From positions 1-64,000 of the forward strand of contig WTPW01000371.1 of the NCBI GenBank assembly GCA_009809945.1: a stretch of 64,000 bases of DNA, written 5' to 3'. Source of the stretch: Gigaspora margarita. Lineage: Eukaryota > Glomeromycota > Glomeromycetes > Diversisporales > Gigasporaceae. Positions 11,708 through 22,679 of the stretch are shown piece by piece; position 1 is the stretch's first letter; each line of letters starts with the position of its first letter. The notes under the pieces were generated by a model that was not told the DNA's origin, did no database searches, and worked only from the letters and a program-made list of their open reading frames with translations. The position numbers and the translations under genes were made by a program.

Positions 11708-13252
11708 TTATGGTTTTTTACTAATTTGAAATATTTCGTATTCATCCACTGAAAAATATGAAGCCAAATTAGAACCATATTCAACATCTCTAATTCGTTT
11801 TTCATACGCATTTTGAACATTCCAACATTGATTAAAACTATTAAATATGACTAGATCACAGGTGGGACCACCGAAAGCTGGACCACAATAAGAAACACAA
11901 TAAATTGCATATGCTGGATTTTTCACACGACTTAAAATAGAATTTTGAATAGTACCATTTCTCAATGAAAAAATAAAGCTCTTATCACAATTATAATGTT
12001 TACCATCATTATTTTTATCCCATCCAATAGGATTATATCCACCAAGAATTTCATCAGTATCTTTAACCTTCACAACCACAACGACATTCGTTTGCTTATC
12101 ACATAAATTCCAAAATGAAGCAGGAGTAAAACCATCTCTAGTTCCACGAAGAAGTAATTTAAGATCATATGGGTTATTTGTTGCAGAGTATGCATCAGCC
12201 TTTTGATCAATCCATGATGTAATTTCAGCCGCTTGTGCTTCATTAATGATCGTTGAAAATGGCTCTGTCGATCTGGGTGGTAATGTTTGTGTTAAAACTA
12301 TACGAGGTGGAAGAACTACTGATGATATCGGTTTGTTTGGAAACAAAATTCTTTTCATTATATCATCCCATAAATTATCATCTAGAATTCGTCTATATGG
12401 TTGTAAATGGTCAATAACATTTTCACTAGATATTTGGAAATAACGAATAAAAGGTAAACAATTTTGTAAAGTTGTCTTCATAGCTAAAAAATTTTCATTA
12501 GACCAATTGCTAGGCTCAGATGGAATGCCTGTATTTTGTGCAACTCCCCATTCAATAACTCGTTTCCAAATTTTTACTTCTTCCATTTGTAAGTCATCTC
12601 GTTTAATAACCGAGATTAAGGCATTTTCTTGAATTGATGTAAAATCTTCTGACTCAAAAAACTTTTTTGGGTGCTTTACTATAATATCATTACACCAATT
12701 TTGTAATTCCTGAAATTTATTATTTTGGAAACTTTTTTGAAATACTTTAGAAAAATGTAATCGAAGCCATGAAGCCTTGGTTTCAATCAAATAAGTTTCA
12801 AGACGCTTGGCCAGCTCTTCAAATAAAAATTCACAAGTCATAATCATGAGATCAAAAACAAATGATGTATCATGATCTTCTAATGAAACTATTCCACCAT
12901 AGATATATCTTAAATTAAATTTAGATTATGTTAATATTTTTAGCATTTTTTAAAATATTTTAAATTTCACAAGATCATAAATAAAAATATTATTTAATTA
13001 CTTGATAATAATTTCAAATTGCTGAATAGAAACATTATTTAGATTAACCGTTTTGATGTTTTTCCCATCTCTGTTAATGTTTGTCAATTCATTACGAAAA
13101 AACAATGATCGATGTTTGAAAATTGTTGAATGCGCCCGAAATATTTTAGCATTTGAAGATTCACCAACATTAATTATTACATTAAAATCTTCCTTATCAT
13201 CAAGAAGTTCAAGATAATTATTTGAAAGTTTTTTAAAAAATTCAAGAGTCAT
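11708..13252 (-). CDS. BTB-BACK-TLDc protein, copy A (intact, 483 aa)
   Basis: Two exons on the minus strand (13252-13002 and 12908-11708) are joined across a 93-bp intron. BTB/POZ spans about residues 20-125 with the family core FNVIINVG, then IFRAHST, and the post-splice YIYGG helix. A BACK-like helical linker follows at about 126-235. TLDc spans about 302-480, starting TIINEAQAAEITSWID and including the signature LLLRGTRDGFTPASFWNLCD and the EILGGYNPIGW strand. BTB-BACK proteins usually bind Cullin-3 as ubiquitin-ligase adaptors. TLDc domains are linked to oxidative-stress resistance and V-ATPase binding. Both roles are known for the families and only inferred here. The start MTLEFF is chosen because in copy C the frame upstream of the matching Met is broken. 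An in-frame extension to Met 13336 exists here. Frame, splice sites and stop are all intact, so this is probably functional. Confidence 0.9.
12909..13001 (-). other. Intron of BTB-TLDc copy A (93 bp)
   Basis: Donor AA|GTAATTAAAT and acceptor TTAATTTAAG|ATATATC give a phase-2 junction that rebuilds a Lys codon and continues YIYGG. The same intron sits at the same place in copies B, C, D, E and G (92-95 bp), so it predates the duplications. Confidence 0.88.
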
Positions 13253-13319
13253 TTGTTTTTCTTTTGATAAAGTTAAAATGATCATCCAAGAGTATAATGG
13301 AGCATTTAATGAATAACGA

Positions 13320-13356
13320 TGGTAAAGGTGATACAAAGTTACATTTTTATATTACT
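13320..13356 (-). promoter_or_regulatory. Conserved 5' block of the BTB-TLDc family (copy A)
   Basis: Read on the minus strand this is a TAATATAAAAATG-type AT box followed by TAACTTTGTATCACCTTTACC, ending about 70 bp before the ATG. The block recurs in front of copies B (28215-28255), C (35241-35275), E (52144-52180) and G (62585-62620) and is missing in copy D. Position and conservation suggest core promoter or 5' UTR. Duplication alone could also explain it. Confidence 0.45.
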
Positions 13357-13506
13357 GTGTTACCAGGAGCGTTTACACAATTCTTGGCATCCGATTGGTC
13401 CTCGTGACTCTATTCATCACGTATAGTGATGCATTACCTTTTTTTCCACATATCATCGCATCGCATCTAATATATGCGATTTGTCATATAGTCATATATG
13501 CTTGTA

Positions 13507-14259
13507 TAGAGGTCTGATCCGATGAATGTTGTATTCAAATATTCACTGAATGTTTGAATATTTGAATACATAAAATTTTCACCAAATGAATATTCGAATA
13601 TTTAAAAATTTCACTAAATATATTCATTGAATATTCATTGAATATATATATATTAAAAGTAGCAAATTTTGATATTAGTAATCAAATATGATTTGGCTAA
13701 TTTTTGTATAATAAATTCTAATTAGTTAAAAAAAATATATAACTAATTTTATTATATATTAAATACCATATTTTTTGAATATATGTAAACTTTAAAATAT
13801 TATAGCCTTTATAATTATAAATTAAATAAATATCTACTTCAACAAAATTGTAGCTTTTGATTCAGACAACAAATCTCTTTTTGAGTTATGCCACTTTATA
13901 TTTTATATATAAATATTGGATTTGGATTTTTTTTGATATTTAGTATTAATTGTTATAGTTAATGCTGAAGCTATAGGGTCTCAATTTGAAACTATAAGCT
14001 CTGCTAAAATCTATATATACTCCATAAATATGAAATCTTACCCAAACCTTATCCTAACCCTATAAGACAAAAAACTAAAAAAATCCAAAAAAAAATTTTC
14101 AAATTTTATATCAAAATAGGTTATAGCTTCAACATCAGCTATGACACTAATTATTTAATATTATTGATATTTTCAAAACTTTGAATAAATATTCAAATAT
14201 TAAAAAGATTGACCAAATGAATATTTGAAACCTTATTTTTTGAACGAGTAAGACCTCTA
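13507..14259. mobile_element. hAT-like insertion in the 5' flank of copy A (753 bp)
   Basis: The paralogous flank of copy C (about 36.21-36.24 kb) runs straight through this point, so this is an insertion. The ends are TAGAGGTCTGA and, inverted, TAGAGGTCTTA. Flanks are TGCTTGTA (13499-13506) and TGCTGTA (14260-14266), an 8-bp duplication with one base lost. The interior is AT-rich with repeated GAATATTCA motifs. A smaller inverted-repeat element at about 13945-14152 (ends containing GAAGCTATA) appears nested inside. There is no coding capacity. Confidence 0.65.
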
Positions 14260-15120
14260 TGCTGTACATGTGGCATTGATTTTTGAAATTCTGATTTTTC
14301 ATGCATATAATAAGCAAAAAAGCCAGAACAATAATAATCTATAATATATATTAAAACCTTGATTTTTGGGCTCAAATATCAGTGGCCCAATACAAATCTT
14401 CGCATATATTTATTAGATATTTAGGATTTCCATTTTTCTTCAGGATTTTTATACCAGTACTATCACGTTTTATATGATGTAGTAGAGATGGTTTTCTTCA
14501 ACTTTTTTTGATTTCGCTTATGTTAATTTTTGTGGAATCCTTTTTAGGAGTAATGATTTCATTTATTCATTTTTGGAAGAAATTAAGGTTTTTACATATC
14601 GTATAATATAACTCCAAATATAGATATGATATATGATGCAAAAATGATGTAATTATTTATTAAGTTTGAAATTTATCATTGATATAAAGCTAACCGCTAC
14701 TGATCTAATTTTTTTAAATTGGATCTTTGCACTTTCATTAAGGTTTCATTGTTTCAATAGATTTTTGCTATTTTTTTTTAATTTTAATTTGAATTTGGGT
14801 TTTGCCTTTCATTAACACAATTTATTTAACTCAATAAAAAGGCTTATAACTGTGATTATAAATTTGCTAAATCTGTATTTGTGCTCCAGTTTATTTGTTG
14901 TTATAATCAATTTTATAGCAAAAAAATGGCTAAAAGGGTAATCTACTGTTTCTTGAAATTGTTCATATTTTATATAAACTATACTCTTGAGCTCTTGCTT
15001 TTCAACTTGCTCTGCTTTTGTAGAAATGACATGAGCTGAAAAACAACGTTTAGCAAGGCTTATACCAGTATAATCATGTTTCTTGTATAACATGAAATGT
15101 GTATAGGGATAGTTGTATTC
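14260..15120. repeat. Duplicated 5'-flank block shared with 36.2-37.9 kb
   Basis: This block is homologous to 36,228-36,807 and then 37,728-37,930. It contains the sequence that, inverted, also lies upstream of copies B (about 28.0 kb) and D (about 46.3 kb). Small open frames in it are not conserved between copies, so I do not call a gene. Confidence 0.7.
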
Positions 15121-17469
15121 AACTTTATCTATGTCACCTATACTGATTTCTTCAGAATCCTTATATGGTAAGAATTATTATTATCATTTATCTGTTATTG
15201 GAAAGTAGTTAATTTTTTAATGTAATTGGATTAGATATGTCATTATGATAAAATAGTTACGTCATTTTCTGTTGATTGTTATTTGAAAAGTATTGTATGT
15301 GTATATATAGCATATGAAAGAAAATTAAACCTACTTTCAATAAATATTAAATATTAAAATATTATAGCTGATGCATCACTTTGATTATAGGTGATGATTT
15401 TTGTTAGCTGATTGATGTGCTTAGAAGTTGGAATCAAATTGTTGCATCCAATTTTAAAACCGGTTCAACCTGATTTGAATATTTTATATTCAGATTTAAT
15501 AAAACTGGATTTATCGAATTTAATAAACTGAATAAAACTAAAAAAACAAATTTAATAAAACCAGATTTATCAAATTTAATAAAACAGAAAAATTGAATAC
15601 CAAGAACATAGCTATGCAAAGTGTATGGTTTACTGCTATCTAGAATGGTGAGTTCGCAAATCTTACATTTAATTTGCTAGCATAGTATTCTGCAGCCCCT
15701 CCAGGAGTCTAGACAATTTGCAATAATGTGACCATCATGTGATGTGGCATCATTCGGATTAACTTTTTGGCTTTATATTAAAGTTAGGGTTAGAGTTTGT
15801 ATATATAGACTTAGAAGGCCACTATCTATATGTAAAATTGCATTTTGGACATTTTTATATAGTTTTCAAAGCTAATTTAAATACTAGTTTTCGAGTATTT
15901 TCACTCTTTTCTCTTTTTTCTTCTTGTCACATGTTTTGTTTGATATTGGACTGATCTAAGAAGATCAAAATTTATGTTCTCCAATTGGTTAATTTTTATG
16001 TGCTATATCATGTTACTGCAAAAGTGTCTAGACCCCTGGTGCAGTTTGTATACTGTTAATATGTATGAGCATACCAGATTTGGTATTTGTATTACTCTGA
16101 GGTATATAATATCATATGATAGAATGAGAATACACTATTCTTTATCGCAATCAACAGATTGCCTTAAGATTTAAAATGCATTTATTGTGATTTATTTAGA
16201 TACTAGAATTCAATTTTGGCCAAAGTTTAGACTGCATTTATCAATAATAATAACTAATTATATTATAGCAAAATTGGCATCTGGAAATTTTATTTAGCAT
16301 ATGGATTATTGTATTATTAGCAAAATTTATCAATTTCAATCTCTTTTGTCCAGATCTGCTGAATTTAGTTGCATAGCCAATCTATTCCAATTTACAATGT
16401 ATTAAGCTATCCTAAGTACAGACATTTGGACATTCTAAATACTTGTTTATTACAAACTGTGAAACCCAGTTTTTTTAATTCGGGTTAATTTAGTTTTATG
16501 AGTTTATTAAAATCGCAAAACCAAAATTACCTGGATTTATTTAAATTCAGGTTAAAACAGGTATAAGTTGAAGTTAAAAAATTAAATCTGAATTGTAAAA
16601 ATAAAACTAGTTCCAACCTCTAGATGGGCTCAATGATATTATGAGTTTGAATTTTTTTTCTTCTTTTTTTTTTTTTTTTTTATGAGATGTAACAATTGTG
16701 CTAATATGATCATGTGCACATGTAACATGAGTGCAAATGAGTTCAACTTTTCTGGTAAGTCTTATGCAAAAAAGCCTTATAGTGAGAATTGTGATTTCTG
16801 TTTGTCTGCTTTAAAGGGTTAAGGCCCTTTGATTAGGTATATAGTATTAATGACAGAATTGATTCCTATATGCATCAAAAACATATATGAATATATGAAT
16901 GTTTATGTTTATATTGTAGCAAATATTTCAACTGATGTGAAATTTACAAATGATTATAGCTATTATCATGATTTAATTACTTATGAACAAATTTTGCTTT
17001 ATTAAAATAAAACTGTATTATGTGTTAAATATTATGTAACCAGATATAAAATAGATATTATTATTATGATAACTATTATAATTATATTTGATGATCGTTA
17101 TAATGAACATTATGACTGATTTGACTATATACCAGAACAATCACATGTAATTTATTATTATGACATTAAGATTATTGATTCAATAATGATGCAATACAAA
17201 TGCAATTAATCATCAAATTTTAAATTTGAATTTTGTGCAGCTTCATTGTTCATGAGATTTTTCTGGTGTTTTTTTTTTGATATTGGGTTCATGAGACTTT
17301 TTTTGTTTTTTTTTTGACATTGGGTTCATCTTTTGCTTACTAACTAGTTTCATCCTGCCTTGGCAACTTACCTGCAATCATCTTGAAGGCATCACATTTT
17401 ATATACATTTGTTCTACTAATAAGCATATTTTACAAATAATCAATTTACAGTTAAGATATTTTGTAAAT
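15121..17469. other. Gene-free AT-rich interval
   Basis: No coding region was recognised. There are low-complexity AATTTAATAAAAC-type repeats at about 15470-15600, an inverted-repeat element at about 15685-16053 (listed separately) and T-runs near 16650-16680 and 17270-17310. Homology to block II begins near 17,470. Confidence 0.5.
15685..16053. mobile_element. Probable MITE with CTGCA...TCTAGAC inverted repeats
   Basis: The left end at about 15690-15740 (CTGCAGCCCCTCCAGGAGTC then TAGACA) is an imperfect inverted match to the right end at about 16010-16050 (reverse strand CTGCACCAGGGGTCTAGACA). Arms are about 40 bp. No clear target duplication was found. Such ends occur in Tc1-like elements, but this assignment is tentative. 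Confidence 0.5.
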
Positions 17470-18393
17470 AAGTAAAAAATATCTGAGAGATTAACTTCAA
17501 TATTATGATAAAAAAAATTGTGCCCTAAAAGAATTTTTACTAATAATATTAAATGAACATCTAAAATTTCTAAAAAGAACAAAAAATATTACAAGACATC
17601 AAAATAAAAAAATAAACTATTATAACCATATTATCAAAAAATATATTGTTTGCAATATTTTGACAAATTAATTTGAAAAAGAAAAAATTATATTAAACAG
17701 AAAGGAATCCTTTATACAGTGCACTCTTAGTTACTTCTTCATATCTTAATATTTTACTAAAGTAACCCTGTTGTGCTGCTAAACTAAAATGTTCTTCTCA
17801 TAATTCTACCATAAACCCAACCCTAAACCCAACTCTAAACCAAACCCTAATCTAACTTTAATTCTATATTTAACTTTTATTATACTTATTAGGCCTACTA
17901 GAAATACTAATTCAAGGAGATGCACTAAGGCACTAGTGCACTGTTTAATTTTTTCCAACAGTAAAATCAAAGAAAATTAGAAGATTATAATTAGAAAAAA
18001 GATAATGAAATCAAAATGCTTAAGTTTGACAATAACAAAAAGATAATCAGAAAAAAGATAATGAAATTAAAATGCTTCAGTCTAACAATAAAAAAAAACA
18101 ATCAAATTGAAGGACTCAAAACTAAAATAAAATATTAATGCTTTGAAAACTCTAATCTAACTAAACTAGTATATAAGTCAAATAAAGCAAGACTAAAAGA
18201 TTAATTTAATTTTTGATTAGAAGTACTTAATTTGAATCTTAATTAGAAGATTAATATTAATTAATAAGCTTTTATCTGAATTTTTTTTATTTATTTACAA
18301 AAAAAATTAATTTTTTTTATAGAAGTTAAATAATTTTTATATAAAAAATTATATTCAGTAATAATAATTCACAAAAAATCTAAAAATTTCTAA
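17470..18393. repeat. Left part of segmental-duplication block I
   Basis: This matches 40,975-41,372 plus 42,728-43,080 plus 43,390-43,511, the left part of block II. It is non-coding. The runs of CCCTAAAC-like repeats near 17,815-17,850 are degenerate and are not a telomere. The match ends exactly at the 18,394 insertion boundary and resumes at 26,139. Confidence 0.75.
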
Positions 18394-19089
18394 GGTAGAG
18401 ATATTTATCACCTGATTTTTTAGTAGGAGGGGGTTAGAGAGTTGTCAGATACTATATAATATAAGGTAGCTGTGCAACGCTGTCATGCTAGAAACCAGGA
18501 ACACAGGCAATTTCTAATTTTTATGGTTTATAAAACTTTTGTGTAGCAATTAGATGATGCAATTAGCAGAATAAAAAAAAATGACTAAGTAGAGAAATGC
18601 TATTAGGTCCAGAAATGTAGCTATTAATCTTAATTAGGCATATAATAATCTAATATAATATAGCGAGCACATCAAGTTAATCCTCTAATCTTTCGTGGTA
18701 GACATACAGCAGATAATTTCTAATAAAGTTTATGATTAGCATTAGGCATCTTATTTATTAGTTGCAATCTTACTTGTGATCCATCACATCTTCTTTTAGA
18801 CTAAAACTGTCAACGAAGTGACAGGGCGATTATTATTGTGAGATCAAATAAATTTATGACCGGTTATATTACAGGTTTTTTATGTATCCTTTCATGGTTA
18901 TTCTTTGACTATTGTTGTAATCTTCTGTAGCTTGTATTTACAGGTAATTTCAGATTTGCATATGATTTTTATTGTTATGACTAGAACATGATCATGCGGG
19001 TGGCTTCGCCGCCCATATGCTAAAGGTAATAGATTTATTTGTTTTATTCTTATTTTTATTTCAGAAAGAAAATTTTTCTTAAGCTTTCT

Positions 19090-19530
19090 ATCATTAGAAG
19101 TTTCGTCCTAATTTAATGCACCAACTTGGGCCCTTTCNGGCCAAAGTTAGTGCATTAGATTTAAAGTATTTGCTTTTCGTCATTAGGTGTTCTATCTTGA
19201 ATTTAATGCCAAATTTGGCCCTTCCGAGGCCAAAGCTGATGCATTAAATTTAAACATTTCCTTTCTGACATTAGGTGTTCCATCCTGAATTCAATGCACT
19301 AAATTGGGCAAAGTTGATGCAATAAATTTAAAGCATTTCTGTTCTGTCATTAGCTGTTCCGTCTTGAATTTAATGCTCCAATTTGGGCCCCCTCCAGGGT
19401 CGAAGCTGGTGTATTAGATTTAAAGCATTTCTTTACNTCATTAGATGTTCCNTCTTGNATTTAATACAACAATATGGATNCCTCTGGGNCAAAGCTGATG
19501 CATTAACTTTAAAGCTTTTATTAGTCATGT
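19090..19530. repeat. Minisatellite, five units of ~87 bp
   Basis: Repeat starts (CATTAGGTGTTCCRTCTTGA-like) lie near 19092, 19179, 19267, 19349 and 19437, giving spacings of 82-88 bp. Each unit contains TTTAATGC...TTGGGCCC...GCCAAAGCTGATGCATTA. Scattered N calls within the array show that it was hard to sequence. Confidence 0.8.
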
Positions 19531-19967
19531 GAAANGATCATATTGTGTTATCACCTGCCAAATCTAACAGTTACTGAATGTTACACATTCAATATATTCA
19601 GTCTGGATCTAAAATTTGTGTTGGTAAGGGGCTTAGGAGGCTGAGTTCACGATTCTTTCGTTGTAGTTTTTATGACACTACTATATTACTAAGTTTAGAT
19701 ATGGAAATGTGTTACAAAAAAAACTTTTTTTTTTTTGTAACAAAAAATTTCACTACAGTCTTTTCGTTGACCTTTGATGATCAGTGATTATCAATTCATC
19801 AGACCGGCAAAAATTCAGAAGAAAAAAAACAAATATTGAAAAAAGCTCGAGAAGATGAGTGTAAATATAGATAGAGATGAACATATAAACATCAAAAATC
19901 TTACATTTTTATTTATCATAATATAATTAAGAGGACTATGTTTCGTAAAAAACTTTTTTTTTTTTTA

Positions 19968-20032
19968 TAATAATATATATAATATAATATAATATAATAA
20001 TACAATACAATATAATACAATATAATATAAGA
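19968..20032. repeat. TAATA/TACAATA microsatellite
   Basis: This is a run of ATAATATAATATAATA passing into ACAATACAATATAATA units. The reading frame across it encodes only Tyr/Ile/Leu low-complexity sequence. Confidence 0.85.
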
Positions 20033-21565
20033 AAAATGGTGGGCTAAAAATTTCTTTTTGTGGGTATTGAAAGGAAATTTTATATGTCGATTTCTGCATA
20101 ATAATGACACAACATGCAAAAGTAGCAAAAGACGATTACACTAAGAGAAAATGACAGATTATATGATATGTTACCTAAGCACATATAGTAAGGATGAACA
20201 GATCAAAATTTTAAAGCGCTAATTATTGATAGATTGTGATAGGGGTAAGGAATAATGGCTATAACCAAGAATGAACCAGTGATACGGGATAAGTATTTAA
20301 GGCCAATTTTATCAGTGAAGAAGGTTATTTTTTTTCGCTATTGCTCGCCTGGTGAAGGTTGGCTCTATCGTCCTCCCTTACCCACCCAATTTCAAGCAAG
20401 TAGCATTGGTTTTGTTATATAAGGCTCCACAGCTGCATTAGCAGTGCAAGGACCTGTTGTTTGTTTTTGGCTCCACAGCTGCAGTAGCAGTGCAAGAACC
20501 AGTTATTGTATTTGGCTCCGCGGCTGCAAGCAGCAGTGCAAGTACCATAATAAGAATGAATCCTCGTATATATTGATATGAGTATATAAACTGATTTTTT
20601 TTACAGCTATGAAAAGATTTGATAGTTTCCCTCAACAGGAAGGCATTTGGTTAGTGAATTGTTGTTTGGGTCACCCTTTATCTATGGGCATACAGGTCCT
20701 TGCAGTGCCTCAGCAGACATTGAGCCTAATTACAATATGAGGTCCTTGCATTGCTATCACAACCAGGTCCTTGTACCACATAATACAATATCTGATATAG
20801 TACGATTATCTCTAACTCCCTTTAATCAATAGTTGGATAAATATAAATGAAAAGTGCTGCACGCATATGATAAATTTTATTTGGATGCCTCTGGCTAATA
20901 GTGCTAGGTGAATCTACTAAGATTCTATTTTAACATACAATACCTTTACCTTTAGTGATTATGTAAAAAATTTTTTGCTCAAATCTTTGGTGATCAGCGA
21001 TTATCAATTTATCAGCCCAATAAAAAATCCTACTAAAAAAAATGAAAAATGCCAAATATAAGGTAAGCAGACAAATTAAATTACATCGGGTTACCAATTT
21101 CTGTGTCAAAACTTGTTGCTTTTACTATTGTTAGTTATTGCAGCTGTGATATTTGCACGTATTTGCGATTCTTGGTTTCTATAATTCTATAATTCTACAA
21201 TCATGTATTTGCATGGATCTTTACATTTTGTCGATCTATACGTACTATGCAAGTTTAAGGTGTGATAAATTAATATGTGAAGAATAATGCTGTGATGAAT
21301 TCATGCGTGAAAAATAAACAAAATTTGATAAATAAGTCATGCGGACCAATCAAACTTAAGATTTTGCAGACAAATACCACTCCAAACAGCATAAAACCAT
21401 ACTCTCATTGCATTCGTTCCTGGTATAGTATTATTAGCCAATCAAAATTGCCAATTTGGATTGAAAATTGCTTAACCAGTCTCAGACTCAATTATGGTTC
21501 AGTCTGGGTCTGGTTTGAAGTCTGCGATTAGTCTAAGTCTGAATATATTTATATGTATTTTTTGT

Positions 21566-22675
21566 GCTGAACAAGTTTACTTAGTACGTTAAGTTAGAAT
21601 TAATTAATAAAATTTTGTGAATTATAAGTTTTTATAGAATTTTATGAATAAAATTCTATAAAATCTTATTATTCACAAATTTTTATTAATTAATCCTAAC
21701 TTAATGCACTGAGTAAACTTGTTTGCAACTAAAAATGCATCAAATTAGCATAATTGTTTTTATTTTACTTGAAATTTAGAATAGATACTTAGTTTTGGAT
21801 TTTTGATTAAAAAGTCGAATTTAAGCATCTTTTCTTCAAATTTCAAGTAAGATACTGTCAATTTAATGTATTTTTAGGTGCTGACATGTTTACTTATTGC
21901 ATTAAGTTAGAATTAATTAGTAAAATTTTGTGAATTATAAGAATTTATAGAATTTTATTAATAAAATTCTATAAAATCTTATTATTCACAAAATTTTACT
22001 AATTAATACTAACTTAATGCACTAATTAAACTTGTTTTTCAGCACCTGAAAATACATTAAATTAATAGTATTGTTTTTATTTTACTTGAAATTTGGAGAA
22101 AAGATGCTTAATTTTGATTTTTTTGATCAAAAATCCAAAATTATATATCTATTCTCTAAATTTCAAGTAAAAATAATTATGTTGTTTGATGTATTTTTAG
22201 ATGCTAAACAAGTTTACTTAGTGCATAAAGTTAGGATTAATTTATAAAAATTTGTGATTATAAGATTTTATAGAATTTTATTAATAAAATTCTATAAAAT
22301 CTTATGATTCACAAGATTTACTATTTAATCCTAATTTAATGCACTAAATAAACTATTCAGTACTGAAAATATATTAATTCAGCAGAATTGATTTTATTTT
22401 ACTTGAAATTTGGAGAAAAGTTGCTTAAATTTGATTTTTTGATAAAAATCAAAACCATGCATCTAATATCTAAATTTTAAGTAAAATAAAAATATTTATT
22501 CTGATTTAATGTATTTTTGGATGCTAAACAAGTTTATTAGTGCATAAAATTAAAATTAATTTGTAAATTATAAGATTTTATAGAATTTTATTAATAAAAT
22601 TCTATAAAATCTTAAGTTTCACAAAATTTTGCTAATTAATTCTAACTTTATGCACTAAATAAACTTATTCATCCC
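21566..22675. repeat. Satellite of four ~315-bp units, each built of palindromes
   Basis: Each unit contains a long hairpin centred on TTTTATTAATAAAA (centres near 21648, 21958, 22283 and 22593). Its arms hold AAGTTAGAATTAATTAGTAA and TTGTGAATTATAAGA and are bounded by AACAAGTTTACTTA and its complement. A second hairpin between centres (arms with TTTTACTTGAAATTT, centre near TTTGATCAAAAA) fills the rest. The result is a nearly continuous chain of alternating inverted repeats. It is non-coding. Confidence 0.85.
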
Positions 22676-22679
22676 AATA

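Larger units (their letters stand above)
18797..20700 (+). repeat. GC-richer repeat family copy, interrupted
   Basis: Segments 18,797-18,985 and 20,215-20,700 match, in reverse orientation, the insertion at 36,808-37,724. The two parts are separated by 1.2 kb of other repeat, including the 87-bp minisatellite. The end carries three units of a GGCTCCACAGCTGCA... minisatellite (20,433-20,560). It begins near a GTCAACGAAGTGAC palindrome. The base composition is less AT-rich than its surroundings. I cannot name the family. Confidence 0.6.

Noticed and set aside
12246-12443. Open frames antisense to the TLDc region, recurring in copies A, B, D, E and G
   Set aside because: They recur because the coding strand is conserved. 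They have no start context and overlap well-supported BTB-TLDc exons.
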